Shown: positions 16,425-27,953, counted from the first letter of the stretch. The stretch is 64,000 nt of DNA from Chitinophaga pinensis (GCA_945860705.1 CAMART010000011.1:1-64000), one strand, 5' to 3'. Numbers and translations: made by a program. Notes: generated by a model from the sequence alone, not told the origin.

Positions 16425-16444
16425 GGGTCTCCTGCGGAAGACCC
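16425..16444. repeat. short hairpin GGGTCT-loop-AGACCC
   Basis: A 6-bp inverted repeat (GGGTCT at 16425-16430 and AGACCC at 16439-16444) with an 8-base loop lies in the 107-bp gap between the repeat protein and the convergent immunity-like operon. There is no clear T tract on either side, so terminator function is doubtful. Confidence 0.3.
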
Positions 16445-16463
16445 TACTAATAAATAGAAATAG

Positions 16464-16871
16464 CTAAAATCTATTTACGTTATCTTTTGTCCAACCTAAT
16501 AATTTATATGCTTGTTTTTCTAATACTATTATTTCTTTATCCGAAATTTTTATTTTTTTATTAATATTCAATTTGACATGATTTGTAAATTCAGTATTTA
16601 AATTAAAGTTTTCATATTTTTTTAAATATTCAACTATATACTGTGGCCATATCCATTCTCCATCTGTATATACTGCAACATATCCAAAAAACTCTTCATC
16701 TTTTTCTTCTATACAATTATCTACGCCACCCATAAATGGCAATAGTAAAATACCTTTATTTAAGTAATTAATTAGTGCTTCTCTATCATTATTTGGAGTT
16801 GATATATACTCAATAATATCAGTAGCATAAGTTCCTTTACTATGTTGTTTAATAAATCCTATTAGTTTCAT
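16464..16871 (-). CDS. hypothetical protein, possible immunity protein
   Basis: A 135-residue soluble protein without signal peptide or membrane segment. I do not recognise a named family. The middle (FFGYVAVYTDGEWIWPQYIVEYLKKY) resembles a pattern I associate with small hypothetical proteins of Bacteroidota contact-toxin loci, and the C-terminus ends in an amphipathic KLLGWTKDNV. It is the last of three same-strand genes (29 nt after its predecessor) led by a YrhB/Imm35-like protein, which suggests an immunity role by context only. A+T content looks as high as or higher than in the neighbouring core genes. Confidence 0.6.
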   Translation of the reverse strand: MKLIGFIKQHSKGTYATDIIEYISTPNNDREALINYLNKGILLLPFMGGVDNCIEEKDEEFFGYVAVYTDGEWIWPQYIVEYLKKYENFNLNTEFTNHVKLNINKKIKISDKEIIVLEKQAYKLLGWTKDNVNRF

Positions 16872-16900
16872 AATATTATATATAATTAAGATGATAAATC

Positions 16901-17215
16901 TTAATCTCTTGGCAAACCAACTCTAAAATACCCTTTTTCATCTTTTTCTATATCAAATACTAATGTATTAAAATTCATATAGTATAGTGGCTCTCCTGTT
17001 TCATCAGAAACAACTAAAAAATCTAAATTATCGGCTAGCGAGTGTATACTAATAGACCATACTGCACCTTTTATATCCATGTTTTTGGCTATAAATGATT
17101 CATCTATATTTTTAAAAGTAGCTTTATTTACACAATCCTCAAAATAGTATTTGCCGTCTAAATCTTTTAATATTTCTTTTGCTTTTTCTATTATTTGTTC
17201 TTCTGTATGTTTCAT
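16901..17215 (-). CDS. hypothetical protein in immunity-like operon
   Basis: A 104-residue soluble protein of unrecognised family. Visible features are an N-terminal helix (KHTEEQIIEKAKEILKDL), a beta-rich middle (GAVWSISIHS, LDFLVVSDETGEPLYYM) and a short charged tail ending in GLPRD. The VSDETGEPLY segment resembles the strand-turn-strand seen in many Imm-type and YrhB-like proteins. It lies 17 nt downstream of the Imm35-like gene and 29 nt upstream of the next one. No function is claimed. Confidence 0.55.
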   Translation of the reverse strand: MKHTEEQIIEKAKEILKDLDGKYYFEDCVNKATFKNIDESFIAKNMDIKGAVWSISIHSLADNLDFLVVSDETGEPLYYMNFNTLVFDIEKDEKGYFRVGLPRD

Positions 17216-17232
17216 GATAGCTTACAATAAGT

Positions 17233-17589
17233 TTATCTATTTATAGCATCAAAATTTCCCCATTCATCCTCTTCTATTTGCAAGAAAATATCTTTGTCAT
17301 TTTTAAACTCATCTATTTGTTCTGGTATAAGTTGCCCTGTGCCTAACATATACATATTAAGTGTTTCTTTTTCTATCAACATAGGACCATTACCTATTAT
17401 TACTTTGTATGAATTTTTTGCATCTTCAGGTTTTACTTGCCAGTAGAAAACCCAACAAAACCCATAATCTTCTGTATGATTTTCATAGATAATAATTCCA
17501 GGATTTCTATCATGGTTTAGTTCCCAAATTTGATTATAATTATCTACATATTTTTGCATTTTTGCTTGTGCTTGTTCTATAGTGTACAT
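17233..17589 (-). CDS. YrhB/Imm35-like immunity protein
   Basis: The ORF opens at 17652, but the first 21 residues are unlike the family and cover a hairpin. The Met at 17589 gives a 118-residue protein starting MYTIEQAQAKMQKYV. Its order of elements is an N-terminal helix, then IIIYENHTEDYGFCWVFYW, then GNGPMLIEKETLNMYMLGTGQ. This matches the YrhB (Imm35) pattern of a W-x-F strand followed by G-N-x-P-h-h-h-(D/E)-(K/R) and LGT. Such proteins neutralise toxin domains of polymorphic or contact-dependent systems. No toxin lies nearby. It leads a three-gene operon and has a TATTTTTG element 21 nt upstream. Confidence 0.65.
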   Translation of the reverse strand: MYTIEQAQAKMQKYVDNYNQIWELNHDRNPGIIIYENHTEDYGFCWVFYWQVKPEDAKNSYKVIIGNGPMLIEKETLNMYMLGTGQLIPEQIDEFKNDKDIFLQIEEDEWGNFDAINR

Positions 17590-17610
17590 ATTAATATATA
17601 TGTATTTGAA

Positions 17611-17618
17611 CAAAAATA
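17611..17618 (-). promoter_or_regulatory. -7 promoter element of the immunity-like operon
   Basis: The minus strand reads TATTTTTG, exact to TAnnTTTG, 21 nt before the chosen start of the Imm35-like gene. A hairpin (TTGGTC-GAAA-GACCAA, 17637-17652) followed by a T-rich stretch lies just upstream, so this T-rich run could also be the tail of a terminator. Confidence 0.35.
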
Positions 17619-17652
17619 AAAAAAATCGGCATGTGGTTGGTCTTTCGACCAA

Positions 17653-17886
17653 TCCACGTAATACTGATTCTACTCATTAACAATCTTTCCATTCCCTATC
17701 ACTTTATTTTCTTTTCCCGAATCACCTCGGGATAATATACGAATAATATATATATCTGCTCAGTTCGTTGATGTTTAGTTGGTAGTATCTCTCTTCATCA
17801 TATACTACTCGGAGTGGCATAGCTAAAGAGTATTTATCTTACTGCAATATAAAATGAAAAATAGAGAAAAGCAAATTCATCAAATA
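17653..17886. other. intergenic region between rpoC and the immunity-like operon
   Basis: About 230 bp with no gene I can support. It contains one TCCCGA...TCGGGA inverted repeat (17715-17732). A short stretch near 17801-17850 has an open frame reading YTTRSGIAKEYLSY on the plus strand, which looks like gene debris but is too short to name. Confidence 0.4.
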
Positions 17887-17924
17887 AAAAAAATCCTTTT
17901 ACTCATTGAATAAAAGGATTTTTT
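17887..17924 (-). terminator. intrinsic terminator of the rpoBC operon
   Basis: An inverted repeat, AAAAATCCTTTTA with TAAAAGGATTTTT and a 9-base loop, lies 22 nt after the rpoC stop. The T run on the minus strand (GGATTTTTTTTATT) makes this a standard intrinsic terminator. Confidence 0.9.
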
Positions 17925-17945
17925 AATTATGGTTATAAGTATTTA

Positions 17946-20900
17946 CTAATCTTCTAAGATAGCTTCTACTTTATTTTTCTTGTTGCGAAGTCTTTCAAGC
18001 TCTTCTTTATTTGCTACGATCATATTGTCAAACTTACGCATACCTGTACCTGCTGGTATTTTGTGTCCTACGATTACGTTTTCTTTTAGACCCATCAAAT
18101 TATCTTCTTGAGCTCCGATACTTGCAGTACTTAGTACTTTTGTAGTCTCTTGGAATGATGCAGCACTGATCCAACTGTTTGTACCCAATGAAGCTCTAGT
18201 GATACCTTGTAGCATAGTACTAGATGTTGCTGGTATAGCATCTCTAAATTCTACTAAAGCTAAATCACCTCTTTTCAATAAAGAATTTTCATCTTTTAGT
18301 TTTCTCAAACTTGCTATCTGACCTTTTTTATAGTTGGTAGAACCACCTGCTTCTACTACTACTTTTTTGTCATACAAGTCATCATTTACTCTCAAGAATT
18401 CAAATTTATCTACAGCGCTATCTTGTAGGAATCTTGTATCACCTGGATCTTCCACATTTACTTTGCTCATCATCTGACGAACTATAACTTCTATGTGTTT
18501 ATCTGAGATACGGATACCTTGAAGACGATATACTTCTTGTACTTCGTTCACTAAGTATTGTTGTACTGCAAATGGACCTTTGATTTTTAGAATATCTAAT
18601 GGAGTAACTGTACCATCGCTTAGAGGAGTACCTGATCTCACGAAATCTTGATCTTGTACTAGGATGTGTTTAGAAAGTTTTACTAAATATTTTTTCACCA
18701 CACCATCTTTTGCTTCGATAATGATTTCTCTATTACCTCTTTTGATAGTTCCAAATTTCACTACACCATCTATCTCTGCTACTACAGCTGGATTTAGAGG
18801 ATTACGAGCTTCAAACAACTCCGTTACTCTTGGAAGACCACCCGTGATATCTCTTGCTTTACTCATCACTCTAGGTATCTTAGCTAAGATAGCACCAGCT
18901 TTCACTTTTTGCTTTTCTTCTATAGCTAAGTGGGCACCCACAGGCATATTGTAATATTTACCACCTTCTTTTGTATCAAGTACTATAGAAGGAATCTTAG
19001 TTTTATCTTTAGACTCGATGATGATACGCTCTGTGTGACCAGTTTGCTCATCACTTTCTTCTGTGAAGGTGATATTTTCAATAATACTTTCAAATTTGAT
19101 AGTACCATCTTCGATAGCAAGAATCACGTTATTAAATGGATCCCATTTACAAATAAGATCATCTTTTTTCACTTTAGCACCATCTTTCACAGCCATAGTA
19201 GCACCGTATGGTATCAAATAGTTAAATAATACTTTATCTGTATCTGGTTTCATGATTTTAAGCTCACCAGTTCTACCGATTACGATATTTACTACTTCGC
19301 CATCTTCATTGGTAGATTTTACAGTTCTAAGACCATCATATACTACTTTACCTTCAAATATTGCTTTAAATTTATCTTCTGACTGAGAAAGTGAAGCGAC
19401 CCCACCCACGTGGAATGTACGAAGTGTAAGCTGTGTACCTGGCTCACCGATAGACTGTGCTGCTAAAATACCAACAGCATCACCCATTTCTGCAGTTCTG
19501 TTTCCTGCAAGGTTTCTACCATAGCATTTTACACAAACCCCTCTTTGAGTTTCGCAAGTCAATACCGAACGAATATCTACTGCTTCGATATGCGCTGCTT
19601 CTATAGTTTTAGCTATTTTCTCATTGATTTCAATACCAGCACTTACTAGTAACTCATCCGTTTCTGGATGATTGATATCATACAAACTAAATCTACCTAC
19701 GATTCTTTCTGCTAAAGATTCTACTACTAGATCATTGTCTTTAAGAGCACTCACTGAGATACCTCTTAGAGTCATACAATCTTCATCTCTGATTACTACA
19801 TCTTGAGCTACATCCACCAGTCTTCTTGTCAAGTAACCTGCATCGGCAGTTTTCAAAGCCGTATCTGCAAGACCTTTACGAGCACCGTGAGTAGAGATGA
19901 AGTATTCTAGAATCGAAAGACCTTCTTTAAAGTTTGATAAGATTGGATTTTCGATAACCTCTGAACCTGTAGAACCAGATTTACGTGGCTTAGCCATCAA
20001 ACCTCTGATACCACCCAACTGCTTGATTTGAGCTTTAGAACCCCTTGCACCAGAGTCTAGCATCATATATACAGAGTTGAATCCTTGTTTATCTTTAGCC
20101 AATCTATCCATAAGGATATTGGTCAATTTATTATCTGTTCTACCCCAAGTATCTACTACCTGATTAAATCTCTCAGAGTTAGTAATGAAACCATTTCCAT
20201 AGTTATCTTGAATCTCATCGATTTCTTTATTTGCTTGCTCTATGAATAGTTTTTTCTCTTCAGGGATAATGATATCACCTAAGTTGAAAGAAAGACCACC
20301 TTTGAAAGCCCAAGTAAATCCTAATGTTTTGATCTCATCTAGGAACTTAGCTGTTTTTTGTAAATTCGTATTTACGATGATATCTCCAATGATTTCTCTT
20401 AGTGAAGATTTTTTCAAATGTTTATCAATAAAACCTACTTCTTCAGGAACGAATTGATTGAATAATATTCTTCCTACAGTTGTTTCAATTATTTTATCTA
20501 CTAGATCATTACCTACTTTTACTTTAGTTTTTACTTTTACAAAAGCATGAATATCTACTTGTCCTTCGTTCATAGCTATAATAGCTTCTTCAGCACTATA
20601 GAATGTTCTACCTTCACCTTTCACAATATTTTCTTTTGTAGATCTTCTACCATTGGTGATATAGTATAGACCCAAGACCATATCCTGAGATGGAAGAGTG
20701 ATAGGAGTTCCATTCTGTGGATTCAAAATATTGTGTGAAGAAAGCATCAAAGTTTGAGCTTCTAATATTGCAGCATTGCTAAGTGGAACGTGCACAGCCA
20801 TCTGGTCACCATCAAAATCGGCATTGAATGAAGTAGTAACCAATGGGTGTAACTGAATAGCTTTACCTTCTACTAATTTTGGCGCAAATGCTTGTATAGA

Positions 20901-22280
20901 AAGACGGTGAAGTGTCGGAGCTCTATTCAATAATACTGGGTGACCTTTCAAAATATTTTCAAGAATATCCCAAACTACTGGCTCTTTTTTATCAACTAAT
21001 TTCTTAGCAGATTTCACAGTTTTGACGATACCTCTTTCGATAAGTTTTCTTATGATAAATGGTTTGAAAAGCTCTGAAGCCATTTCTTTAGGAATACCAC
21101 ACTCGTGTAGTTTCAATGTAGGTCCTACCACGATCACCGAACGACCAGAGTAATCTACCCTTTTACCTAATAAGTTTTGACGGAAACGACCTTGTTTACC
21201 TTTCAATACATCAGATAAAGATTTTAATGGTCTACCTCCTTCAGCTTTTACTGCATTCGATTTTTTAGAGTTATCAAATAATGAATCTATAGATTCTTGA
21301 AGCATTCTTTTTTCGTTTCTTAAGATTACTTCTGGAGCTTTTATTTCCAATAGTCTTTTCAAACGATTATTTCTGATAATGACTCTTCTATATAAATCAT
21401 TCAAATCAGAAGAAGCAAAACGTCCACCATCCAATGGCACCAATGGTCTTAACTCTGGTGGTACTACTGGTAAGTGAGTAATCACCATCCATTCTGGTTT
21501 ATTTTCAAGTCTTTCGTTTGCATCTCTAAATGCTTCAACTACGCTCAATCTTTTTAAAGCTTCTGATTTTTTTTGCTGAGAAGTTTCATTAGATGCTTGG
21601 TCTCTCAAACTAAATGAAAGAGAATCTAAATCTATTCTAGTAAGCATTTCTCTTACTGCTTCAGCACCCATCATAGCCATAAACTTATTAGTATCTGTAG
21701 TTGGCAAGTGACTGTTGCCATCTAATTCTGGTGCTTCTAGTGCAGATAAATATTCTTCTTCACTCAATAAATCACCAGCTACTAAAATTCTTCTTTCGTA
21801 TTCTTCTTTTTCGTTTAGCATAGTGATACCTTCTGATGCTTTACCAGCTTGAATCACTAAATATCTTTCGTAGTAAACGATTGATTCTAGTTTCTTTGAA
21901 GACATACCTAATAGATAACCAATTTTATTGGGAAGAGATTTGAAATACCAGATGTGAACTACAGGCACTACCAATTTGATATGACCCATACGCTCTCTAC
22001 GTACTTTCTTTTCTGTCACTTCCACACCACATCTATCACACACGATTCCTTTATATCGGATTCTCTTATATTTTCCACAGTAGCATTCGTAATCTTTTAC
22101 TGGTCCAAAAATTCTTTCGCAGAAAAGACCATCACGCTCTGGTTTATAAGTACGATAATTAATAGTCTCTGGTTTTAAAATCTCCCCAAAAGACTGCTCC
22201 AAAATTCTATCTGGAGACGCAAGACCAATAATGATTTTGTTAAAATCGTTTCTTATTTGTTTTTCCTTAACTACAGGCAT
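17946..22280 (-). CDS. rpoC: DNA-directed RNA polymerase subunit beta'
   Basis: A 1444-residue beta' subunit, normal for Bacteroidota. The N-terminal zinc ribbon [20 protein letters not shown] lies near residue 66, and the RNAP active-site motif [12 protein letters not shown] near 482 carries the three Asp that bind catalytic Mg. The second zinc site [16 protein letters not shown] is near 908. The bridge-helix and trigger-loop regions ([31 protein letters not shown]) are intact. The C-terminal tail is typical and ends [11 protein letters not shown]. It follows rpoB by 60 nt, and a strong terminator follows it. Confidence 0.99.
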   Translation of the reverse strand: MPVVKEKQIRNDFNKIIIGLASPDRILEQSFGEILKPETINYRTYKPERDGLFCERIFGPVKDYECYCGKYKRIRYKGIVCDRCGVEVTEKKVRRERMGHIKLVVPVVHIWYFKSLPNKIGYLLGMSSKKLESIVYYERYLVIQAGKASEGITMLNEKEEYERRILVAGDLLSEEEYLSALEAPELDGNSHLPTTDTNKFMAMMGAEAVREMLTRIDLDSLSFSLRDQASNETSQQKKSEALKRLSVVEAFRDANERLENKPEWMVITHLPVVPPELRPLVPLDGGRFASSDLNDLYRRVIIRNNRLKRLLEIKAPEVILRNEKRMLQESIDSLFDNSKKSNAVKAEGGRPLKSLSDVLKGKQGRFRQNLLGKRVDYSGRSVIVVGPTLKLHECGIPKEMASELFKPFIIRKLIERGIVKTVKSAKKLVDKKEPVVWDILENILKGHPVLLNRAPTLHRLSIQAFAPKLVEGKAIQLHPLVTTSFNADFDGDQMAVHVPLSNAAILEAQTLMLSSHNILNPQNGTPITLPSQDMVLGLYYITNGRRSTKENIVKGEGRTFYSAEEAIIAMNEGQVDIHAFVKVKTKVKVGNDLVDKIIETTVGRILFNQFVPEEVGFIDKHLKKSSLREIIGDIIVNTNLQKTAKFLDEIKTLGFTWAFKGGLSFNLGDIIIPEEKKLFIEQANKEIDEIQDNYGNGFITNSERFNQVVDTWGRTDNKLTNILMDRLAKDKQGFNSVYMMLDSGARGSKAQIKQLGGIRGLMAKPRKSGSTGSEVIENPILSNFKEGLSILEYFISTHGARKGLADTALKTADAGYLTRRLVDVAQDVVIRDEDCMTLRGISVSALKDNDLVVESLAERIVGRFSLYDINHPETDELLVSAGIEINEKIAKTIEAAHIEAVDIRSVLTCETQRGVCVKCYGRNLAGNRTAEMGDAVGILAAQSIGEPGTQLTLRTFHVGGVASLSQSEDKFKAIFEGKVVYDGLRTVKSTNEDGEVVNIVIGRTGELKIMKPDTDKVLFNYLIPYGATMAVKDGAKVKKDDLICKWDPFNNVILAIEDGTIKFESIIENITFTEESDEQTGHTERIIIESKDKTKIPSIVLDTKEGGKYYNMPVGAHLAIEEKQKVKAGAILAKIPRVMSKARDITGGLPRVTELFEARNPLNPAVVAEIDGVVKFGTIKRGNREIIIEAKDGVVKKYLVKLSKHILVQDQDFVRSGTPLSDGTVTPLDILKIKGPFAVQQYLVNEVQEVYRLQGIRISDKHIEVIVRQMMSKVNVEDPGDTRFLQDSAVDKFEFLRVNDDLYDKKVVVEAGGSTNYKKGQIASLRKLKDENSLLKRGDLALVEFRDAIPATSSTMLQGITRASLGTNSWISAASFQETTKVLSTASIGAQEDNLMGLKENVIVGHKIPAGTGMRKFDNMIVANKEELERLRNKKNKVEAILED

Positions 22281-22340
22281 ATTATTGATATTTTATTATT
22301 TACTAAAAAATTTGTTTTGCTTTTGAAATTAAAAATGATC

Positions 22341-25300
22341 TTATTCAAATTTTAAATCTAAAGCTAAACCTCTCAACTCTTGCACTAATACGTTGAATGA
22401 TTCTGGAATACCTGGTGTTGGAAGGTTTTCGCCTTTTACGATAGCTTCGTAAGTTTTAGCTCTACCTATGATATCATCAGATTTTACAGTGATTAACTCT
22501 CTCAATATATTAGATGCACCAAATGCTTCTAGTGCCCATACCTCCATCTCACCAAAACGCTGACCACCAAACTGAGCTTTACCACCCAATGGTTGTTGTG
22601 TAATCAATGAGTATGGTCCTATAGAACGTGCGTGCATTTTATCATCTACCATGTGTGCAAGTTTCAGCATATAGATAACCCCTACTGTAGTTGGCTGGTG
22701 GAATCTCTCTCCAGTTTCACCATCATGTAAGTATGTTCTACCAAACTCTGGAAGACCTGCTTCATCTATATAATGTTTGATTTCGCTCAAGTGTGCACCA
22801 TCAAAGATTGGAGTTGCAAATTTTAATCCTAACTCCATACCTGCCCAACCTAGAACTGATTCATAAATCTGACCTAAGTTCATACGTGAAGGCACCCCTA
22901 GTGGATTCAATACAATATCTACTGGTGTTCCGTCTTCAAGGAATGGCATATCTTCTTTACGTACTATTTTAGATACGATACCTTTGTTACCGTGTCTACC
23001 TGCCATCTTATCACCTACTTTAAGTTTACGCTTTTTAGCTATATAAACTTTTGCAAGTTTCAATACTCCTGCAGGAAGTTCATCACCAATAGTCAATGCA
23101 AATCTTTCTCTTTTGTATCTTGCCACTTCTTCGTTTGAACGAATAGTAAAGTTATGCAAAAGGAATTTGATCATTTCATTAGTATCTTCTTCTTTTGTCC
23201 ATTTAGCAGCATCAAGATTTGTAAAATCTAAATCTTTCATTACTTTTAAAGAGAACTTAGCACCTTTTGGAAGAACTTCTTCTTTGTAGTTTGTATAAAC
23301 ACCTGCAGTAGTTTTTCCGTCAATTAGATGTAGTAATTTATCTAACATCACTTTTTTAATTTCTGCAAGATTTTTGCTATGTTCTGTTTCTAGATTATCT
23401 ACTACAACTTTTTCGTGAGCTTTAGAGTTCTTATCTTTTTTTACTTTTTCAAAAAGTTTTTTACCAATAATAACTCCTCTTGTACTTGGTGGTACTTTCA
23501 ATGATGCATCTTTTACATCACCTGCTTTATCACCAAATATAGCTCTTAAAAGTTTTTCTTCTGGTGTAGGATCACTTTCTCCTTTTGGAGTAATTTTTCC
23601 TATCAAAATATCACCTTCTTTCACATTTGCACCGATACGGATGATTCCATACTCATCTAAGTCTTTTGTAGCTTCTTCACTTACGTTTGGAATATCTGCA
23701 GTCAATTCTTCCTCTCCAAGTTTTGTATCTCTTACATCCAATTCATACTCTTCGATATGTAATGAAGTAAATACATCTTCATGTACTACTCTTTCAGAAA
23801 TCACGATAGCATCCTCAAAGTTGTATCCTTTCCATGGCATGAATGCTACTTTAAGGTTACGTCCTAAAGCTAACTCACCATTTTGAGTAGCAAATCCTTC
23901 ACAAAGAATTTGACCTTTTTTTACTTTTTGACCTTTCTTTACGATTGGTTTCAAGTTGATACAAGTATCTTGGTTGGTTCTTCTAAATTTAGGAAGTCTA
24001 TATGATTTTACATCTTCTTGGAATGAAATAGATTTTGCTTTTTCATCTCTATCATATCTGATAATGATTTCATTTGCATCTACATATTCTACTACTCCAT
24101 CGCCATCTGCATTAATTAGGTTTCTAGAATATTGAGCTACATCTTTTTCTACACCTGTACCTACTATTGGAGACTCTGGTCTCAATAAAGGTACCGCTTG
24201 ACGTTGCATGTTCGAACCCATCAAGGCACGATTGGCATCATCATGCTCTAAGAACGGAATCAATGAAGCAGAAACACCCACGATTTGGTTTGGTGCCACA
24301 TCCATAAATTCTACATCATCTGGAGCTAAAATTGGGAAATCACCTTGCTCACGAGCTTTTACTTTATCGTTTTCAAATGCACCATTATCATGAAGCATTT
24401 CATTTGCTTGAGCTATTTTTTTATCATCTTCTTCTTCTGCAGATAAATAAGTAATATCCGATTTTAAATCTACTTTACCTTTTACTACTTTTCTATATGG
24501 AGTTTCGATGAAACCCATTCTATTTACTTTTGCGTGTACACAAAGAGTAGATATCAAACCAATGTTTGGTCCTTCTGGAGTTTCAATAGTACATAATCTA
24601 CCATAGTGAGAATAATGAACATCTCGCACCTCGAAACCTGCTCTTTCTCTACTCAAACCTCCAGGTCCTAATGCTGAAATTCTTCTTTTATTTGTAATCT
24701 CTGCAAGTGGATTTGTTTGATCTAAGAATTGAGATAATTGAGAAGTACCAAAGAATGAATTGATAACAGATGAAAGTGTTCTTGAGTTGATCAAATCTGT
24801 AGGAGTAAATACTTCATTATCTCTTACGTTCATTCTTTCTCTGATAGTACGAGCCATACGAGCTAAACCAACACCAAACTGAGCATATAACTGCTCTCCT
24901 ACTGTACGTACTCTTCTATTGCTCAAGTGATCGATATCATCTATCTCTGCTTTAGCATTAGTCAATTGTACTAAATACTTGATGATAGAAACGATATCTT
25001 CTTTAGACATTGTTTTGTTTTCATACGAAGCATTTAAGCCCAATTTTTTATTCATTTTGTATCTACCTACTTCGCCCAAATCATATCTCTTATCAGAGAA
25101 GAATAATTTGTCGATGATACCTCTAGCAGTATCTTCATCAGGTGGATCTGTACCTCTTAATTGTCTGTAGATGTGGTTAAGTGCCTCCATCTCAGAGTTA
25201 GAAGTATCTTTTTGTAATGTATTTGCTATGATAGAGAAATCTGCAGATAATACTTCTTTTTGAAGAATCACTGTTTTAGCGCCTGATTCTACAATCAAGT

Positions 25301-26159
25301 CAATCATTTCTTCTTCTATCACTAAATCTCTTTCTAGCAATACTTCATTTCTTTCGATAGAAACTACCTCTCCAGTATCTTCATCTACGAAATCTTCAAT
25401 CCATGTTTTTAAAACTCTAGCAGCTAATCTTCTACCTACAACAGCTTTAATAGATTTTTTACTTATTTGTATTTCATCTGCAAGATCAAATAGAGATAAA
25501 ATAGAAGCATCTGTATCGTATCCTATTGCTCTCAAAAGCATAGTAACAGGAAACTTCTTTTTTCTATCAATATAAGCGTACATTACGTTATTGATATCTG
25601 TAGCAAACTCCATCCAAGCACCCTTGAAAGGAATCACTCTAGCAGAATATATTTTTGTACCATTTGGGTGATAACTTTGACCGAAGAATACACCAGGTGA
25701 ACGGTGAAGCTGAGATACAACTACACGTTCTGCACCATTTATAATAAAAGTTCCTTTATGTGTCATGTAAGGAATATTTCCTAAGAACACTTCTTGAACT
25801 ATTGTTTTAAAATCTATGTGCTCTACATCATTACATGACAGTTTTAATTTTGCCTTTATAGGCACACTGTATGTAACACCTCTTTCTATACATTCGTCTA
25901 TTGTAAAACGAGGAGGATCTATAGAGAAATCAAGAAATTCTAAGTTGAAGATATTTCTTGCATCAGAAATTGGAAAGTTTTCTAAAAACACATTATATAA
26001 ACCTTCTTTTTTTCTATTTTCTGGAGTAGTTTCTATTTGAAAAAACTCTTTGAAAGACTGTAACTGTATATCCAAAAAGTCAGGATACGGAGCTCTTTGT
26101 TTGGTTTTACCAAAATTGATTCTCTCGCCAGCCACTATGTTATTTTTGCTTTGAGCCAT
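22341..26159 (-). CDS. rpoB: DNA-directed RNA polymerase subunit beta
   Basis: A 1272-residue beta subunit, standard length for the phylum. The rifampicin pocket reads [18 protein letters not shown], then [14 protein letters not shown]. The residue equivalent to E. coli His526 is Asn (codon AAT, residue 490 here), while Asp516 and Ser531 equivalents are present. The other conserved blocks ([46 protein letters not shown]) are normal. It starts 104 bp after rplL, and a 13-bp hairpin lies in that gap. With rpoC it forms the catalytic core of RNA polymerase. Confidence 0.99.
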   Translation of the reverse strand: MAQSKNNIVAGERINFGKTKQRAPYPDFLDIQLQSFKEFFQIETTPENRKKEGLYNVFLENFPISDARNIFNLEFLDFSIDPPRFTIDECIERGVTYSVPIKAKLKLSCNDVEHIDFKTIVQEVFLGNIPYMTHKGTFIINGAERVVVSQLHRSPGVFFGQSYHPNGTKIYSARVIPFKGAWMEFATDINNVMYAYIDRKKKFPVTMLLRAIGYDTDASILSLFDLADEIQISKKSIKAVVGRRLAARVLKTWIEDFVDEDTGEVVSIERNEVLLERDLVIEEEMIDLIVESGAKTVILQKEVLSADFSIIANTLQKDTSNSEMEALNHIYRQLRGTDPPDEDTARGIIDKLFFSDKRYDLGEVGRYKMNKKLGLNASYENKTMSKEDIVSIIKYLVQLTNAKAEIDDIDHLSNRRVRTVGEQLYAQFGVGLARMARTIRERMNVRDNEVFTPTDLINSRTLSSVINSFFGTSQLSQFLDQTNPLAEITNKRRISALGPGGLSRERAGFEVRDVHYSHYGRLCTIETPEGPNIGLISTLCVHAKVNRMGFIETPYRKVVKGKVDLKSDITYLSAEEEDDKKIAQANEMLHDNGAFENDKVKAREQGDFPILAPDDVEFMDVAPNQIVGVSASLIPFLEHDDANRALMGSNMQRQAVPLLRPESPIVGTGVEKDVAQYSRNLINADGDGVVEYVDANEIIIRYDRDEKAKSISFQEDVKSYRLPKFRRTNQDTCINLKPIVKKGQKVKKGQILCEGFATQNGELALGRNLKVAFMPWKGYNFEDAIVISERVVHEDVFTSLHIEEYELDVRDTKLGEEELTADIPNVSEEATKDLDEYGIIRIGANVKEGDILIGKITPKGESDPTPEEKLLRAIFGDKAGDVKDASLKVPPSTRGVIIGKKLFEKVKKDKNSKAHEKVVVDNLETEHSKNLAEIKKVMLDKLLHLIDGKTTAGVYTNYKEEVLPKGAKFSLKVMKDLDFTNLDAAKWTKEEDTNEMIKFLLHNFTIRSNEEVARYKRERFALTIGDELPAGVLKLAKVYIAKKRKLKVGDKMAGRHGNKGIVSKIVRKEDMPFLEDGTPVDIVLNPLGVPSRMNLGQIYESVLGWAGMELGLKFATPIFDGAHLSEIKHYIDEAGLPEFGRTYLHDGETGERFHQPTTVGVIYMLKLAHMVDDKMHARSIGPYSLITQQPLGGKAQFGGQRFGEMEVWALEAFGASNILRELITVKSDDIIGRAKTYEAIVKGENLPTPGIPESFNVLVQELRGLALDLKFE

Positions 26160-26201
26160 TATTTATTGTTATTATTATTGTTAAACGCCTATAAATAAGT
26201 T

Positions 26202-26239
26202 TAGGTTTGGATGCATTTTGCAATGCAATCCAAACCCTA
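26202..26239 (-). promoter_or_regulatory. hairpin in the rplL-rpoB gap (attenuator or processing site)
   Basis: The minus strand reads GGGTTTGGATTGCAT, then loop TGCAAA, then ATGCATCCAAACC: about 12 pairs with one bulge. No long T tract follows (TAAACTTATTT), so it is not a strong terminator. In E. coli the rplL-rpoB gap carries an attenuator and an RNase III site that set the ratio of ribosomal protein to polymerase. This hairpin is in the same place and may do the same job; that is inference. Confidence 0.55.
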
Positions 26240-26262
26240 ATGTATTGATAACTAGTATCTTA

Positions 26263-26637
26263 CTATTTAATTTCAACCTCAGCTCCTGCTTCAGTTAATT
26301 GTTTAGCTACAGTTTCAGCATCTGCTTTAGAGATTTTTTCTTTGATAACACCGTTACCTGCATCTACTAAGTCTTTAGCTTCTTTCAAACCTAAACCTGT
26401 AATATCTTTAACGATTTTTACTACGTTTAGTTTTTGAGCTCCTGCACTTTTAAGAATTACATCGAATTCAGTTTTTTCAACTTCAGCTGCTGCGCCACCG
26501 CCACCTGCTGCTGCTACTGCTACTGCCGCTGCTGCTGGTTCGATACCGTACTCATCTTTTAAGATTTTAGCTAATTCGTTTACATCTTTTACTGAAAGAT
26601 TTACTAGTTGGTCTGCTAATGATTTTAAATCTGCCAT
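26263..26637 (-). CDS. rplL: 50S ribosomal protein L7/L12
   Basis: A 124-residue stalk protein. The N-terminal dimerisation helix ([23 protein letters not shown]) is followed by an Ala/Gly-rich hinge (about 35-55) and the C-terminal factor-binding domain [20 protein letters not shown] with [12 protein letters not shown]. Dimers on the L10 stalk recruit EF-Tu, EF-G and other GTPases. It lies 50 nt after rplJ and is followed by the gap hairpin and rpoB. Confidence 0.98.
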   Translation of the reverse strand: MADLKSLADQLVNLSVKDVNELAKILKDEYGIEPAAAAVAVAAAGGGGAAAEVEKTEFDVILKSAGAQKLNVVKIVKDITGLGLKEAKDLVDAGNGVIKEKISKADAETVAKQLTEAGAEVEIK

Positions 26638-26687
26638 TTTTTATTTTTGTTTAATTGGTTAAAAATTTTTGTTTGAATTTTTATAGA

Positions 26688-27212
26688 CTATTCTGGTCTT
26701 TCTGATAAGGTCTTAACGATACCTGCAAGTTTGCCACCACTTGATTGTAATGCAGAGAGAACGTTTTTAGCAGGAGATTGTAACAATCCAATGATTTCGC
26801 CTACTAATTCTTCTTTCGATTTTAGTTTGCTTAATACATCGATTTGGTTGTCTCCTTCAAAAATAGATGATTCTATATAAGCAACCTTTAATACTGGTTT
26901 CTCATTAGACTCTCTAAATTCTTTCAATACAGTTGCTGGCGTTTTTGCTACTGAAGAGAACATTACAGATGTAGGACCATTTAAAGAGCTATAAACTCCG
27001 CTATAATCTACACCTTCTTGTGCTTCAAGTGCTTTACGTATCAACGTATTTTTCGCTACTCTGAATTCAATTCCTTTTTCAAAACATTTTCTTCTGAACT
27101 TGTTGATAGTTTCAACAGTAAGAGCAGAAGCATCTGTAATATAAAAGATATTGTTTGACGCAAACTTTTCAGTAAGTTCGATAAGAACTTGATTTTTTTC
27201 TTGTTTTGTCAT
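26688..27212 (-). CDS. rplJ: 50S ribosomal protein L10
   Basis: A 174-residue L10. The N-terminal rRNA-binding domain contains the conserved NTLIRKALE, and the C-terminal helix, where L7/L12 dimers bind, has LQSSGGKLAGIVKTLSE. It starts 2 nt after the rplA stop, so there is no room for the L10 leader that controls this gene in some other phyla. Autoregulation, if any, would have to act further upstream. Confidence 0.97.
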   Translation of the reverse strand: MTKQEKNQVLIELTEKFASNNIFYITDASALTVETINKFRRKCFEKGIEFRVAKNTLIRKALEAQEGVDYSGVYSSLNGPTSVMFSSVAKTPATVLKEFRESNEKPVLKVAYIESSIFEGDNQIDVLSKLKSKEELVGEIIGLLQSPAKNVLSALQSSGGKLAGIVKTLSERPE

Positions 27213-27214
27213 AA

Positions 27215-27910
27215 TTAATTTCCGCTTACAGATTTAGGATCAATTTTAATACCTGGACTCATTGTAGAAGCCATAGAAATGCTTTTCATATAAGTACCTT
27301 TAGCAGAAGATGGTTTCATCTTTACTAATGTGCTTAATAATTCATCAGCATTGTCTTTAATCTGCTCTGGAGTAAATGATACTTTGCCAATAGATGCATG
27401 AACGATACCGAACTTGTCTACTCTGAAGGCAATTTTACCTTTTTTTACTTCTTCTACAGCTTTCCCAACCTCAGGTGTAACTGTTCCTGATTTAGGATTT
27501 GGCATAAGGTTACGTGGTCCTAGTACGCGGCCTAATCTTGCGATTTTAGCCATTACGTTAGGGGAAGCTACTACCACATCAACGTCTGTCCAACCTTTTT
27601 CTATTTTTTCTATAAATTCGTCTAAGCCTACGTAGTCTGCACCTGCTGCTCTTGCTTCTTCTTCTTTATCTGGAGTAGTCAATACTAGCACTGACTTAGT
27701 TCTACCAGAACCATGAGGCAAAGATACAGTTCCTCTAAGTGCTTGATCTGCTTTACGTGGATCTACTCCTAAACGTACGTGCAAATCTACAGATGCATTA
27801 AATTTTGCAATGTTAACTTCTTTAACAAGTGCTGCGGCATTTTCAAGAGAATATAGCTTTGTGCTATCTACTTTCCCATCTACTGCCTTCCTCTTTTTTG
27901 TTGTATTCAT
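27215..27910 (-). CDS. rplA: 50S ribosomal protein L1
   Basis: A 231-residue L1 with the standard two-domain pattern: [51 protein letters not shown] and the C-terminal [16 protein letters not shown]. It builds the mobile stalk near the E site and in many bacteria also represses the L11 operon through an mRNA site that mimics its rRNA target. It lies between rplK (43 nt) and rplJ (2 nt). Confidence 0.98.
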   Translation of the reverse strand: MNTTKKRKAVDGKVDSTKLYSLENAAALVKEVNIAKFNASVDLHVRLGVDPRKADQALRGTVSLPHGSGRTKSVLVLTTPDKEEEARAAGADYVGLDEFIEKIEKGWTDVDVVVASPNVMAKIARLGRVLGPRNLMPNPKSGTVTPEVGKAVEEVKKGKIAFRVDKFGIVHASIGKVSFTPEQIKDNADELLSTLVKMKPSSAKGTYMKSISMASTMSPGIKIDPKSVSGN

Positions 27911-27953
27911 ACTGAGGTTTTTTTGATTTGATGATTAAATAATAAATAAATTT

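Noticed and set aside
17801-17850. Short frame YTTRSGIAKEYLSY as a transposase or gene fragment
   Set aside because: Too short to identify and no neighbouring matching fragments; recorded only as possible debris.
18664-18954. Plus-strand ORFs within rpoC and rpoB (for example 18664-18954 and 23641-23886)
   Set aside because: They overlap completely with highly conserved polymerase genes in the opposite frame.
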